From JAABRU01 sp050180235 (lineage in GTDB: Bacteria; Desulfobacterota; Desulfobacteria; Desulfobacterales; Desulfococcaceae): DNA of 52,446 nucleotides. Made by a program: the position numbers and the translations under genes. Below are positions 1 through 8,382 of the stretch, piece after piece; position 1 is the first letter of the stretch, and each line of letters starts with the position of its first letter. The notes under the pieces were generated by a model. That model was not told the DNA's origin and searched no databases. It saw only the letters and a list, made by a program, of their open reading frames with translations. Location of the stretch: NCBI GenBank assembly GCA_050180235.1, contig JBFXEJ010000031.1:1-52446 (forward strand), written 5' to 3'.

Positions 1-599
1 ATTTTGAAGACCTGACCGGAGATCTGTCCGGGCAGGAGCAGGAAAGCGTTGTTCATATCGGGGAGCGGATTCGGAAGCTGCGGGAGGAAAAAGGCATTTC
101 TCTCAAAGATCTGTCCGCGAGAACCGGTTTTGATGAACAACTGCTTTCAGATATTGAAAAAGCAGAAGTTTATCCGCAGCTTGGAACCATCCTCAGACTC
201 TCCAAAGCTCTGGACGGGGCATTCGGGCAGCTGCTGTCCGGCGAGGGGGACAAGCCCTATTCCATCACGCGGCTCAAAGACCGCAAAACTGTTGCCCGTT
301 CCACTTCCGGCAAAGGGCATAAGCATATCTATTCCTACAAGGGACTTGCGCCTGAAGTAAAGGGAAGGAACATGGAACCCCTGATCGTGCAGTTGCAGGA
401 AACTCCGGAAAAAGAAGTTTCCATGCACGATGGAGAGGAATTCATCTATGTGCTCCACGGAACAGTGCTGCTGGAAGTCGGTGAGGATCGCTATGAACTG
501 GAACCCGGAGACAGCGCATACTATCTGTCCAGCATTCCGCACTGGATTGCAGCCAAAAGCGGACAGGCCACCATTCTGGCAGTGATTTACGGAAAATAG
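1..599 (+). CDS. XRE-family regulator with C-terminal cupin domain (5' end missing)
   Basis: The reading frame enters from the left edge (first full codon at base 3) and ends at TAG 597-599, so the N-terminus is missing. The first visible part is a helix-turn-helix of the XRE type (IGERIRKLREEKGISLKDLS, then a second helix and a recognition region up to about residue 80). The C-terminal 75 residues are a small beta-barrel cupin (HDGEEFIYVLHGTVLLEVG, then YELEPGDSAYYLSS and IPHW). This HTH-cupin architecture is common in one-component regulators of amino-acid, polyamine or CoA-linked metabolism; the cupin is thought to bind a small ligand. The ligand cannot be told from the sequence. An intrinsic terminator follows 43 bases downstream. 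Confidence 0.9.
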   Translation, partial: FEDLTGDLSGQEQESVVHIGERIRKLREEKGISLKDLSARTGFDEQLLSDIEKAEVYPQLGTILRLSKALDGAFGQLLSGEGDKPYSITRLKDRKTVARSTSGKGHKHIYSYKGLAPEVKGRNMEPLIVQLQETPEKEVSMHDGEEFIYVLHGTVLLEVGEDRYELEPGDSAYYLSSIPHWIAAKSGQATILAVIYGK

Positions 600-917
600 A
601 ATAATTCGTCCCCATTGCAAAAAAACACTCTGCAAACAATAAATAACCCGGCAGTTTTGTGCCGGGTTATTGTTGTATTTATCCATGTTTTTATAATAAC
701 TTGCAGTTGATTTTATACAATATCATCATTATTCTGCGGTTTGCAAAAAATCTGCCCATCAGCATCTGAATATCCTCATATACATGACTTATGGGCATTA
801 GGTCAAAACACCTGACTTTTTTAAAACCTTAATTTCGCACAGAAAAAATTCTGTGTCACTCTGCGGTTAAAAACAGACTGCCAAACGGTTTGCCCCACTG
901 CGCCTTTCCCGATGCCA
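600..917. other. Intergenic stretch, no gene seen
   Basis: Between the regulator and the next, convergent gene lies 318 bases with no convincing coding frame. It contains the terminator at 642-671 and a short AT-rich hairpin around 839-856 (CACAG with CTGTG arms). Otherwise I see nothing. Confidence 0.6.
642..671. terminator. Hairpin terminator of the cupin regulator
   Basis: A perfect 12-bp inverted repeat (AATAACCCGGCA and its complement) with a 6-base loop sits 43 bases after the stop codon and is followed by a T-rich run (GTTGTATTT). Placement and shape fit a rho-independent terminator, possibly bidirectional. Confidence 0.75.
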
Positions 918-1166
918 TCATCCCTTTTTTTTCCGGCCTTCAAAAAATTCCAGCAGACCGTACCACAGGGCCAGGGTTGCACCGCCTTCATCCAGATTTC
1001 CGATAAAGGGAATATTGTCAGGGATCAGTTCAATGATGCCCCCGCCCGGATTCAGCAGGTAAAGCAGGGCAATCAGAGCCAGAAAATAAACACCGAAAAC
1101 CGGCATTCCGCGTTCGGACAGGGGAATGGTCAGAAAACTTCTGCCGTTCTGCTTCTTCTCATTCAT
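918..1166 (-). CDS. Small membrane protein, DUF1232-like
   Basis: An 82-residue protein with a polar N-terminus and one long hydrophobic region (PVFGVYFLALIALLYLLNP) followed by ELIPDNIPFIGNLDE. That last motif resembles the conserved core of DUF1232 proteins, which read roughly SPIDLIPDFIPVLGxxDD, and it ends in an amphipathic helix and a basic tail. The frame stays open upstream to 1298, but the ATG at 1166 is chosen because GGAGGAAAATTCC lies directly before it and because the upstream part is a repeat element (1214-1326). The role is unknown; members are small inner-membrane proteins. It is monocistronic as far as can be seen. Confidence 0.72.
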   Translation of the reverse strand: MNEKKQNGRSFLTIPLSERGMPVFGVYFLALIALLYLLNPGGGIIELIPDNIPFIGNLDEGGATLALWYGLLEFFEGRKKKG

Positions 1167-1213
1167 GGAATTTTCCTCCTCCCGGATATTTCCGGAATAT
1201 GCTGTTGTAATTA

Positions 1214-1326
1214 ATACCAATTCGCTTTCAAAACATGGGCATAGCAAATTCTGTTTTTTCGTGCTGTCCGTGTCTTTCGTGGTTAAAAAAAAAGGCATTC
1301 CCCGAATTTTGAAAACGATTTGGTAT
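1214..1326. repeat. MITE-like element, family C, copy 1
   Basis: Imperfect terminal inverted repeats: ATACCAATTCGCTTTCAAAA on the left, and on the right TTTTGAAAACGATTTGGTAT. A second copy with the same ends lies at 25555-25655. About 113 bp, no coding capacity. The interior differs between the copies. Confidence 0.7.
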
Positions 1327-1434
1327 AAGATTCCATCAACGTCACTTGCAAGATAAAATTAATGATTTCAAAATGTTACGGAAATATAGGATATTCTTTT
1401 CTGGAAATCACCTGACATCAGTGAATAATTCAGG

Positions 1435-2346
1435 TTAATGACATGCCGCATACCGGACAACAGCTTCTTTCCGGCCTGTGAGCCGCTGATATGCCTCATC
1501 AGGGTATCCCAATGCAATTACAGAATAAACCTTTTCTCCTGCCGGAATGCCTGCAAAGCGGGCAATTTCTCTGTCCTGCCGCATGGCTTCCACAGCAAAA
1601 CCGATCAGACAGGTTCCCAGACCCATAGCATGTGCGCCCAGCAAAATGTTTTGGGTGGCCAGCAGTGCATCTTCCGCAGGGCAGCCTGCTCCAGGTTCCG
1701 ATCCCGCGATAATCGCGGCTGCTGCACCGTGAAACACACTGTCCCTGCCGGAATTTTCGTATTCAGACAGGGCTTTTTTCACAGATTCATAATATTCCCG
1801 GTAATAAATTTCCAACCGGGGTTTTCCCATATACCGCAGGAGGGTCCGCAGCCATTTTTTTTCAGCCATGTGATTGAGCCTGCGGAAAAAACCGCCGATC
1901 CTTTCAGCGAATGCCAGCACCTGCTCACGGGAAGAGAGCAGAGTGAATGTCCATTTCTGGCTGTTGGTTCCGGAAGGCGCAGTAATGCCAATCCTGACCA
2001 AATCTTCGAGAAGTACCTTTTCAACAGGTCTGTCCTTATAATTCCGGCAGGAACGGCGGGATCGCATCAGTCTGACCAGCTCTGCAGTGTCAAATTTCCC
2101 AAAGGGCAGCCAGCGTTCATCCGGCTGGAAGGTCTGAAATGTCAGGGCATTATTTTCCAGTGCCGTAACCCGTACCGCACCTGCCGGGCATACAGCCGCG
2201 CAGTGTCCGCAGTTAAGGGATTCTTTTCCGCTCACCACCGCTTTGTTTCCCTGCATGGAAATTGTGCCCGAAGGACAGACCCGGATGCACAGACCGCAGC
2301 CGATGCAGAGTTCCGGATCAATAAGGGTTGTTACCGTCCCTTTCAT
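1435..2346 (-). CDS. Ferredoxin-type nitroreductase
   Basis: A 303-residue protein. The first ~60 residues hold two 4Fe-4S binding motifs (CIGCGLCIRVCP and CGHCAAVCP) and the rest is an FMN-dependent nitroreductase domain (MRSRRSCRNYKDRPV near residue 95, APSGTNSQKWTF, and GLGTCLIGFA toward the end). Proteins of this architecture are frequent in anaerobes and transfer electrons from ferredoxin-like centres to flavin; the substrate is not known. The frame stays open to 2454, but ATG 2346 is preferred because AGGAGA precedes it and the two clusters then start at the N-terminus. Its start overlaps the end of the DUF4230 gene by 29 bases, so the two are probably cotranscribed. Confidence 0.9.
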   Translation of the reverse strand: MKGTVTTLIDPELCIGCGLCIRVCPSGTISMQGNKAVVSGKESLNCGHCAAVCPAGAVRVTALENNALTFQTFQPDERWLPFGKFDTAELVRLMRSRRSCRNYKDRPVEKVLLEDLVRIGITAPSGTNSQKWTFTLLSSREQVLAFAERIGGFFRRLNHMAEKKWLRTLLRYMGKPRLEIYYREYYESVKKALSEYENSGRDSVFHGAAAAIIAGSEPGAGCPAEDALLATQNILLGAHAMGLGTCLIGFAVEAMRQDREIARFAGIPAGEKVYSVIALGYPDEAYQRLTGRKEAVVRYAACH

Positions 2347-3028
2347 TGTGCTTTTTTGTCTCCTGTGAAAATGTGATATAAACCTCTGATGCGGGAAAGA
2401 GATAGGGCAGGCGTATCTGAACAGATTCCCTGGCTTTGTCCAGAATTCCCTCACGGATGGCAGCCTGGCGGAGTGCTGTTTTGGCTCTTGACAGAATCAG
2501 GGTATGATCTTCGGCAGGAATGCTTCCCCGGATGTCATAATAGCGGTATTCCGGCTCCACAGAAATAATCTCCGGCCGCGGAAGTGTGATATGCACAGCC
2601 TGTTTCTGTCCCCCCCTTTCTTCCACAGTTACGCTGATGCCTTTGTCAAAATCAAAACCGGCCAGAACTCTGGCTTTGGCAATGATCAGCATTTTTTTAT
2701 CCCAAAATGGCAGATACTGCTCCTGTGTATATTCAATAATATCTGCCATATGATATTCCACACTCACAAATTTGGCAATCTGCCGGATCCGGTCAATGAC
2801 CAGATCCTCCCGCATCTCCGGCTCTGTTTTTTCCCACACGGGCCAGATGGGGTCAGACATTTTTCCCAGGAAAAATGCGACTGTGCCAACCAAAGTCAGG
2901 AGCATGAACAATAAAGTCCCCATGATAAATGATCGGGTAAAACTGCCTGATCCGGCGGATGCTGCCGGAACCGGCAGGGATATCCGGACATCCGGATTCT
3001 GTTCACTGTGATTTTCCGTATCCTGCAT
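2318..3028 (-). CDS. DUF4230 membrane-anchored protein
   Basis: A 236-residue protein with a polar, Pro/Ser-rich N-terminus, one transmembrane helix (FIMGTLLFMLLTLVGTVAFF) and a DUF4230-type domain. Visible family signs are the stretch around EYHMADIIEYTQEQYLPFWDKK reduced to its core EYTQEQYLPF, the motif VLAGFDFDKG and the later RGSIPAEDHTLILSRAK. DUF4230 proteins are anchored extracytoplasmic proteins of unknown function. ATG 3028 is chosen over the upstream ATG at 3055 because AGGAAAAA lies just in front of it. It is upstream of and overlapping with the nitroreductase gene. Confidence 0.85.
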   Translation of the reverse strand: MQDTENHSEQNPDVRISLPVPAASAGSGSFTRSFIMGTLLFMLLTLVGTVAFFLGKMSDPIWPVWEKTEPEMREDLVIDRIRQIAKFVSVEYHMADIIEYTQEQYLPFWDKKMLIIAKARVLAGFDFDKGISVTVEERGGQKQAVHITLPRPEIISVEPEYRYYDIRGSIPAEDHTLILSRAKTALRQAAIREGILDKARESVQIRLPYLFPASEVYITFSQETKKHNERDGNNPY

Positions 3029-3073
3029 TTTTTCCTGTCCCTTATTGCATCTCAATGGGGAATTTGGTCAGCA

Positions 3074-3214
3074 TAAGGCGATTTCCATGAAAAAATGTAC
3101 CATATTGTAGGGTGGGCACGGCTTTTTGTGCCCGCCGTTTCAGCAGGACGGCGGGCACAAAAAGCCTTGCCCACCCTACGAAAAACGGTATAATCTTTAA
3201 TGGAAATCACCTAA
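3074..3214. repeat. MITE-like palindromic element, family A, copy 1
   Basis: About 140 bp. The ends are AAGGCGATTTCCAT and, inverted, TTAGGTGATTTCCAT. The centre is a large hairpin built on GGGTGGGCACGGCTTTTTG and its complement around CGTTTCAGCAGGACG. A nearly identical copy is at 15675-15816, and the hairpin core alone recurs at 34007-34080. It lies at the 3' end of the PrmA-like gene and may act as its terminator. Confidence 0.85.
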
Positions 3215-3221
3215 AAACTCA

Positions 3222-4055
3222 TCATAATTCATTTTTGCGAAACAGTGCCAGTGCGGCCCAGCCTTTTTCCTCTTTCTGCAAACTGCAGAAAAAACCCTGC
3301 ACGGCGTATGCGTTCAGCAGATGTGCAGTTTCATCCCCATGAATGCCGGACAGAAGCAGAGCGCAGTTGTGATCTGCCAGGCGCAGTATCTGGGGGTATA
3401 TCTGATTAAGGGTGGGAAGCCGCAGATTTGCGGTAATCAGACCAAACGAATGATCCGGGAAATTCTCCAATGGGCTGCCGGATATTTCCAGACGGTTTTC
3501 CAGACCGTTGATCCGCGCGTTTTCCCGTGCCTCACTGATGGCGCAGGGATCAATATCCAGACCAATTCCCATATTCATTCCCAGTTTCAGGGCAGCAATG
3601 GCAAGCACTCCGGAGCCGGTTCCGATGTCCAGAACCCTGCGCTTTCCTGAGATCAGACAGTTTTCATGCAGAAGATGATCAATTCCCTGCAAGGACATCC
3701 TTGTGGTCGGATGATGCCCGTCTCCGAAAGATGCACCGTGCAGCAGATGCACAGCAATTATGCCCGGTTCCGGAGTAAAGGGAACAGCAGCGGGAACCAG
3801 CACCAGTCGCGGGGATACCTGCACGGGACGGTTGAAAGAGATGTCAATAACCGTCCGTCCATGCCGATCTGCATAGGCCAGATGTCCGGATGTCACCAGC
3901 AGACGGATCAGTTCAGCGGCTGTTTTTTTCCCCAGATCAAAGGAGCGGGAAAGCAGAACAGTCAGTTCACCGGGTGTGAACTTTTCCGCTCTGCTTTGCA
4001 CCATTTCAGTAATCTGTTTTCCGAGTGTGTCCATCTGTGCAGATGTCAGTTTCAA
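3222..4055 (-). CDS. PrmA-like SAM-dependent methyltransferase
   Basis: A 277-residue protein. After an N-terminal helical segment (residues 1-75, winged-helix-like in appearance) comes a PrmA-type region: FGDGHHPTTRMSLQ, then SAM motif I VLDIGTGSGVLAIAALKLG, an acidic end of strand two (GLDIDPCAI) and a motif IV equivalent ITANLRLPTL. PrmA trimethylates ribosomal protein L11; this protein keeps the FGxGHHPTT signature of that family but has a different N-terminal domain and a changed motif IV (L11 enzymes usually read ANIL). The target is therefore uncertain. It is flanked by a repeat on the 3' side. Confidence 0.82.
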   Translation of the reverse strand: MKLTSAQMDTLGKQITEMVQSRAEKFTPGELTVLLSRSFDLGKKTAAELIRLLVTSGHLAYADRHGRTVIDISFNRPVQVSPRLVLVPAAVPFTPEPGIIAVHLLHGASFGDGHHPTTRMSLQGIDHLLHENCLISGKRRVLDIGTGSGVLAIAALKLGMNMGIGLDIDPCAISEARENARINGLENRLEISGSPLENFPDHSFGLITANLRLPTLNQIYPQILRLADHNCALLLSGIHGDETAHLLNAYAVQGFFCSLQKEEKGWAALALFRKNEL

Positions 4056-4087
4056 TATTTTCCTGCCTGCTGAATCAATGTTTACGA

Positions 4088-4375
4088 TTATAAATGTTTC
4101 AATTCACCTGTTTTTATAAGAATATTTTCATAAAGCGGCTGAGCAATCCAGACTTTTGCCTGTTTTCCGGGTTCTTCCAATAACGGTCTGACTTCGTTTA
4201 TCATTTTGTATTTTTTTGCCCGCATCAAAATACCAGACACACCTGTTTTGGGCAGATTATAAATTTCTGCCATATTCCGGGCATCAGTTTCATCCGGAAG
4301 AATCAGATTTGCTTTTCTTTCCAATGCCAGCGCGATGACGGGAGTTTTCGATCTGCTGTAAATATGAAAAATATT
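4088..4375 (-). pseudogene. DUF3368 (PIN-like) gene remnant
   Basis: The frame reads PVIALALERKANLILPDE and then DARNMAEIYNLPKTGVSGIL, the C-terminal half of DUF3368 proteins, which are PIN-like nuclease toxins in type II toxin-antitoxin pairs. The N-terminal ~80-90 residues with the first catalytic Asp are missing: the frame is closed by TGA at 4376-4378. A TTG at 4324 could start a 78-residue product, but without the N-terminal half it would not be an active nuclease. No antitoxin gene is next to it. Confidence 0.75.
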
Positions 4376-4540
4376 TCAGCAAGGATATCTTTCCGGAAAA
4401 TGATTTAATAGTACGATAATTTCCGTAAAATGAAAACAGATTTTGCAAAAACTGTCTTTGTTCTGAAAAAAACTTGATCTGATACCTGTCTGATTATATA
4501 GTCAGGGTTTGGCAATAAATTACATGACAGGTGAATCAGG

Positions 4541-5224
4541 ATGAAACTCACAATTGACGAAGTGGCCCAGTGTCTGGATTTGCCTGCCGGAACTCTGAAA
4601 CGCTGGGTGCGGCAGGGCAGAATTCCCATACAGAAAAACGTGGAAGGCTATGTTTTCAAAAAATCGGTTCTGGAGAAATGGGCACAAAGCCATAACCTTA
4701 TGTTTTCGGATTCGGAAAAGGATAAAGTCTTGGAACCGGAACTGGAAAACCTTCTGCCCGTGATGCGCCGCGGGGATATTTTTTACGATTTGAAAGGCCA
4801 TAATACAGAAACCGTGCTGAAATCCGCTGTGTCCATGATGGATCATCTCACAGAAGCAGAGCGCGATGAACTTTACAGGCATCTGCTGGAAAGGGAGCGT
4901 CTCACCTCCACAGGCATTGGAAAGGGAATAGCGATTCCCCATCCCAGATCACCCATGCCGGAAATCAGCCCAATCCCTTTGATTTTCACCTGTTTTCCCG
5001 ATCAGCCCGTGGAATTCAGTGCAGTTGACAAAAAAACGGTTTTTATTCTTTTCATTCTGCTCAGTCCCAGCTCCAAATGCCATCTTCACCTGCTTTCCCG
5101 GCTGGCCTTCTGTGTGCGGGATGATTCTTTTGTGGAGTTTCTGAGAACAAAACCCGAAGCCGAAGATATTTATCTCAGGATAGCCGATGCCGAAGCACGT
5201 CTGGAACAGAAAGGGATGTTTTAG
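4541..5224 (+). CDS. HTH plus PTS EIIA (PtsN-like) regulator
   Basis: A 227-residue protein with two parts. Residues 1-50 are an excisionase-type winged helix (LTIDEVAQCLDLPAGTLKRW, VRQGRIPI). Residues ~85-220 are a PTS EIIA domain of the fructose/nitrogen type with the phosphorylatable His in GIAIPHPR (H134). Such fused proteins are common in deltaproteobacteria and are probably phosphorylation-dependent regulators rather than sugar carriers. The stop codon is followed directly by the start of the chloride channel gene, so the EIIA domain may regulate that channel or its expression. A plausible ribosome site is weak (CAGGTGAATCAGG upstream). Confidence 0.88.
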   Translation: MKLTIDEVAQCLDLPAGTLKRWVRQGRIPIQKNVEGYVFKKSVLEKWAQSHNLMFSDSEKDKVLEPELENLLPVMRRGDIFYDLKGHNTETVLKSAVSMMDHLTEAERDELYRHLLERERLTSTGIGKGIAIPHPRSPMPEISPIPLIFTCFPDQPVEFSAVDKKTVFILFILLSPSSKCHLHLLSRLAFCVRDDSFVEFLRTKPEAEDIYLRIADAEARLEQKGMF

Positions 5225-6949
5225 TTGCTGAAAAAAATGGGACTGAAACTGCCTCCGGTCTGGAGCATATTCCGTTCAGATGACCGTCTGCTGCTGATTC
5301 TCACAGGAATTATGGTGGGAATCTGCAGCGGGCTTGCCGCGTTTGCTTTGAGCAAATCCATAGAAACCCTGCTGGAATTCAGCCATAGGCATCATGGTCT
5401 TTGGTGGGCATTTGTGTTTCCGGGCCTGGGTGCCGCCCTTTCCTCCCTGTTTATGAATAAGGTTGTCAATGAAGGGGCAGGTCATGGCGTTCCCGAAGTG
5501 ATTTACAGTGTTTCACGCTACGGTGGCCTGATGAGATTCCGCTCTGCATATTCCCGCCTGATTTCCAGTTGTCTGACCATTGGCAGCGGCGGTTCCGCAG
5601 GCCCGGAATCTCCTGTGGTGACAAGCGGCGCTGCCATCGGATCAAATATTGCAAAATTTTTTTCCTTTAACGACCGGCAGAGGATTACCCTGGTGGGATG
5701 CGGCACGGCCGGAGCCATAGCCGCCATCTTCAATGCACCCATTGCAGGCATGGTGTTCACCATTGAGGTGATTTTGGGGGAATGGACCAGTCTGAACATT
5801 GTTCCTATTGCAGTTGCTTCGGTTTCAGGCGCACAGGTTTTCCGGCTGCTCGCGGGAAATCATATCGTGTTCCGGCATGCGGATTTTGTCATCGGACTTC
5901 CGGATGTTACAGCCTCAGCCGGGCTGGCGGTTGTCACCGCCCTGGTTTCCGTACTCCTGACCCGTACCATGCGAATCATGCCCAAATTTGCCCGGAAAAT
6001 GCCTGCGCCCCAGTGGATACGGGCTTTTACCGGAGGCTGCATGGTGGGGCTGATGGGCATATTGCTGCCGGTGGTGCTTGGCGAGGGATACCATTTTATT
6101 CAGCAGATGATTGACGGTGTGTTTCTTCCCGGACTTGCCATTGCCGCATTTGCCACTCTGGCAAAAATTCTTGCCACAGCCTTTACTCTGGGATGGGGCG
6201 GGTCAGGCGGAATATTTGCCCCCAGTCTGGTCATCGGAAGCCTTGCGGGACTGACCTATCACCGATTTCTGATTCTTTTATGGCCGTCTGCTCCCTGGAT
6301 CAGCGAGGGATGTTTTGCACTTCTGGGAATGGCCGGAGTGATTGGCGGAATGCTGCAGGCCCCGCTGACAGGCATTTTTCTTGTGGTTGAAATTACAGGC
6401 GGTTATGATGTCATTCTGCCACTGATTGTTGTTTCTGCACTGTCCTCAACGATCTGCCATTCTGTTGAACCGGCTTCCTTTTATTTCAGGGAACTGGTGG
6501 AGAAAGGACAACTGCTCAGGCCCGGAACAGATGCGCGGGTGCTGTCTGACCTGAGTGTGCGGGAACTGCTGGAAAAAGACTGCATCTGTGTCAGTCCCGA
6601 TACCCTGCTGCGGGATTTTATCCCGGCTGTGCGCAGATCCCGGCGAAATTATTTCCCGGTGGAAGACAAAGAAAGCGGCAGATTTCTGGGCATGATCCAT
6701 CTGGACAGTATCCGTCCCTATCTTTTCAATACAGCCATGTATGATGCGGTAATACTTGAGCAGATTATGGATACAGGACTGGATACGGTTCATCCGGATG
6801 ATGATCTGTCTGACATACTGCGGAAAATGGATGAAAAAAAGCTCTTCAGTATGCCTGTGGTTTCCAACAGGCGTTTTATGGGGATGATTTCAAAAGCCAC
6901 TTTGCTGGATCAGTACAGAAAAGAACTCCGGGTGCAGACCAGTCAGTAA
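5225..6949 (+). CDS. ClC-family chloride channel/transporter with CBS domains
   Basis: A 574-residue integral membrane protein with about ten hydrophobic helices and two C-terminal CBS domains (from about residue 430). The ClC signature appears as GSGGSAGPESP at residues 120-130, where E128 matches the gating glutamate of ClC proteins, and as GWGGSGGIFAPS further on. The usual GREGP reads GPESP here. The CBS pair is the usual site for nucleotide sensing. The start is taken as TTG 5225, touching the upstream stop; ATG 5237 is an alternative. It belongs to a three-gene cluster with the EIIA protein and a universal stress protein. Confidence 0.92.
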   Translation: MLKKMGLKLPPVWSIFRSDDRLLLILTGIMVGICSGLAAFALSKSIETLLEFSHRHHGLWWAFVFPGLGAALSSLFMNKVVNEGAGHGVPEVIYSVSRYGGLMRFRSAYSRLISSCLTIGSGGSAGPESPVVTSGAAIGSNIAKFFSFNDRQRITLVGCGTAGAIAAIFNAPIAGMVFTIEVILGEWTSLNIVPIAVASVSGAQVFRLLAGNHIVFRHADFVIGLPDVTASAGLAVVTALVSVLLTRTMRIMPKFARKMPAPQWIRAFTGGCMVGLMGILLPVVLGEGYHFIQQMIDGVFLPGLAIAAFATLAKILATAFTLGWGGSGGIFAPSLVIGSLAGLTYHRFLILLWPSAPWISEGCFALLGMAGVIGGMLQAPLTGIFLVVEITGGYDVILPLIVVSALSSTICHSVEPASFYFRELVEKGQLLRPGTDARVLSDLSVRELLEKDCICVSPDTLLRDFIPAVRRSRRNYFPVEDKESGRFLGMIHLDSIRPYLFNTAMYDAVILEQIMDTGLDTVHPDDDLSDILRKMDEKKLFSMPVVSNRRFMGMISKATLLDQYRKELRVQTSQ

Positions 6950-7003
6950 AAGGGGTTAGGGATTAGGGGCGGATTCAGGGTTCTGAACAGGAGAGGAAAA
7001 TAA

Positions 7004-7834
7004 ATGGAAGCAGGACTGCTTCACATATTCAGAAATACAGCAATGGGAAGGGAAAATTTTCTTCAGTCTTTGTATTTCTGCCGGAAAACCGGTGCGTCCC
7101 CCATTGTATATATTCCTGAATTTACAAAATTTCTTATGTATTTTGAAGATGAGGTCATGCAGGTGGATCTGAATGATTCATGGCTGCTGGCACGGGAAAG
7201 TGCACGGAAACATGCCGGGGAACTGCTGAAAAGCAGCGGATTTGAACCTGATTTTCTGGTTCCCAAAAACTTTACATCCGCGACTCTGCCGGATATTCCC
7301 ACCCATTTTGATTTTATGTCCTGCCCCTGGAATATCAGAAGTTTTTCATCCGCAATGGGCCGAAGGCATAAGGCTCTCCGGGTGAGGCGTATGGTCAATG
7401 CCGCATATTTTCCTCTGCTGCTGTGCAGTCCGGCATACAAACCCTGGAACAGCATCACGGTTTTTTTCAATGGCTCGGTCAATTCTCTCAATGCACTGAA
7501 ACTGGGACTTCGGATACAGAAAAACACCGGGCTGCTGATGGACATCTTTACTCAGTCCGAAGGAAAATTCCTTTCAGAGTATGAAGATATTCTGAAAAAG
7601 GCAAATTTGGAGACAGAAACAAAACAGGTACTTGGCCGCTGGCAGTTTTTTGAACGCAGTTCTTTGGAAGAAGATCTGTACGAAATTCCACATGATGCCC
7701 TGGTTATACTTGGGGCATCGGGCCGCAGTCTGCTCCAAGACATGGTATGCGGCAGTTTTTTGGAAAAACTGCAGATTCTGATTTCCAACACCATGCTCAT
7801 TGCCGGGCCGAAATATGCGGTGTCCGAAAGCTAA
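7004..7834 (+). CDS. Universal stress protein-like protein
   Basis: A 276-residue protein. The C-terminal third has the UspA-type ending: ALVILGASGRSLLQDMV then CGSFLEKLQ and TMLIAGP, which resembles the ATP-binding motif G-2x-G-9x-G-S of the family with some changes. The N-terminal half reads like a second, diverged Usp domain, so this is probably a tandem-Usp protein. A good ribosome site (AGGAGAGG) precedes ATG 7004. It follows the ClC gene by 54 bases; Usp proteins often accompany ion transporters. The stop codon abuts an RHS fragment on the other strand, marking the edge of the rearranged region. Confidence 0.72.
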   Translation: MEAGLLHIFRNTAMGRENFLQSLYFCRKTGASPIVYIPEFTKFLMYFEDEVMQVDLNDSWLLARESARKHAGELLKSSGFEPDFLVPKNFTSATLPDIPTHFDFMSCPWNIRSFSSAMGRRHKALRVRRMVNAAYFPLLLCSPAYKPWNSITVFFNGSVNSLNALKLGLRIQKNTGLLMDIFTQSEGKFLSEYEDILKKANLETETKQVLGRWQFFERSSLEEDLYEIPHDALVILGASGRSLLQDMVCGSFLEKLQILISNTMLIAGPKYAVSES

Positions 7835-7921
7835 TGCGGTGTTCCCGGAATCCGGGGAGCTTACGCTCAGCATATTCCCCAGGTCATCATAAGTGTAATC
7901 TGTGGCATTGTTCCGGGCATC
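7835..7921 (-). pseudogene. RHS/YD-repeat gene fragment
   Basis: On the minus strand this piece reads NATDYTYDDLGNMLSVS followed by SPDSGNTA, a single YD-repeat unit. The same nucleotide sequence, with small changes, is found in the RHS pseudogene near 12791-12860. No start or stop of its own; it is a detached fragment. Confidence 0.75.
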
Positions 7922-8052
7922 CGTGCACCGGCCAGGTTGGGAAAAGGGTTTTACAGGGCGTTCCGGAACATCCGGGGACGGATTTACGGGGTGTATCTGG
8001 GAAAGGATATTTCTGACACTGAGTTGATTAACACAAAATTAACAAATAAGTA

Positions 8053-8280
8053 TCAGGAGATAACAGGGAATGCGGACGCCGTGCCGCTGTAATATCCTGA
8101 TGCGGAATTTTCATATCTGCTGATCACCCCGGCTTTGTCCCATTCAAATTCTCCGTAACCGTCCGGAATATATTCCCAGAAATCTGTTCGGGAAATGTCA
8201 TCGAAGGTCAGCACAGCGGCTCCGGACACGCTGATTAGAGAGAAAAACACCGGCAGAAACACATGAAAAACTTTTCTCAT
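8053..8280 (-). pseudogene. N-terminal fragment of a secreted PEP-CTERM-type protein
   Basis: A 75-residue product from ATG 8280, which has GGAGGAT upstream. It begins with a signal peptide (MRKVFHVFLPVFFSLISVSG) and then AVLTFDDISRTDFWEY and IPDGYGEFEWDKAGV. The latter pattern is typical of the N-terminal region of PEP-CTERM-anchored exopolysaccharide-associated proteins. The frame stops early, after YYSGTAS, with no C-terminal domain and no PEP-CTERM anchor, and the sequence after it is unrelated. I read it as a truncated gene at a recombination junction. Confidence 0.6.
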
Positions 8281-8324
8281 TGTCATATCCTCCGTTTGAT
8301 GTGTCGTGTTGCCTGTGGCTGTGT

Positions 8325-8357
8325 CAGTATGTTAGCAGAGTCAGTATGTTAGCAGAA
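8325..8357. repeat. 17-bp tandem duplication
   Basis: GTCAGTATGTTAGCAGA occurs twice in a row in the gap between the PEP-CTERM fragment and the HEXXH gene. A simple local duplication, without known function. Confidence 0.8.
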
Positions 8358-8382
8358 ATTGAATGCGATGATGATCAAAATG

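Noticed and set aside
147..686. 179-codon minus-strand frame
   Set aside because: Antisense to the XRE-cupin regulator, spans the terminator hairpin.
1438..2376. 312-codon open frame on the plus strand
   Set aside because: It is fully antisense to the Fe-S nitroreductase, and has no domain pattern of its own.
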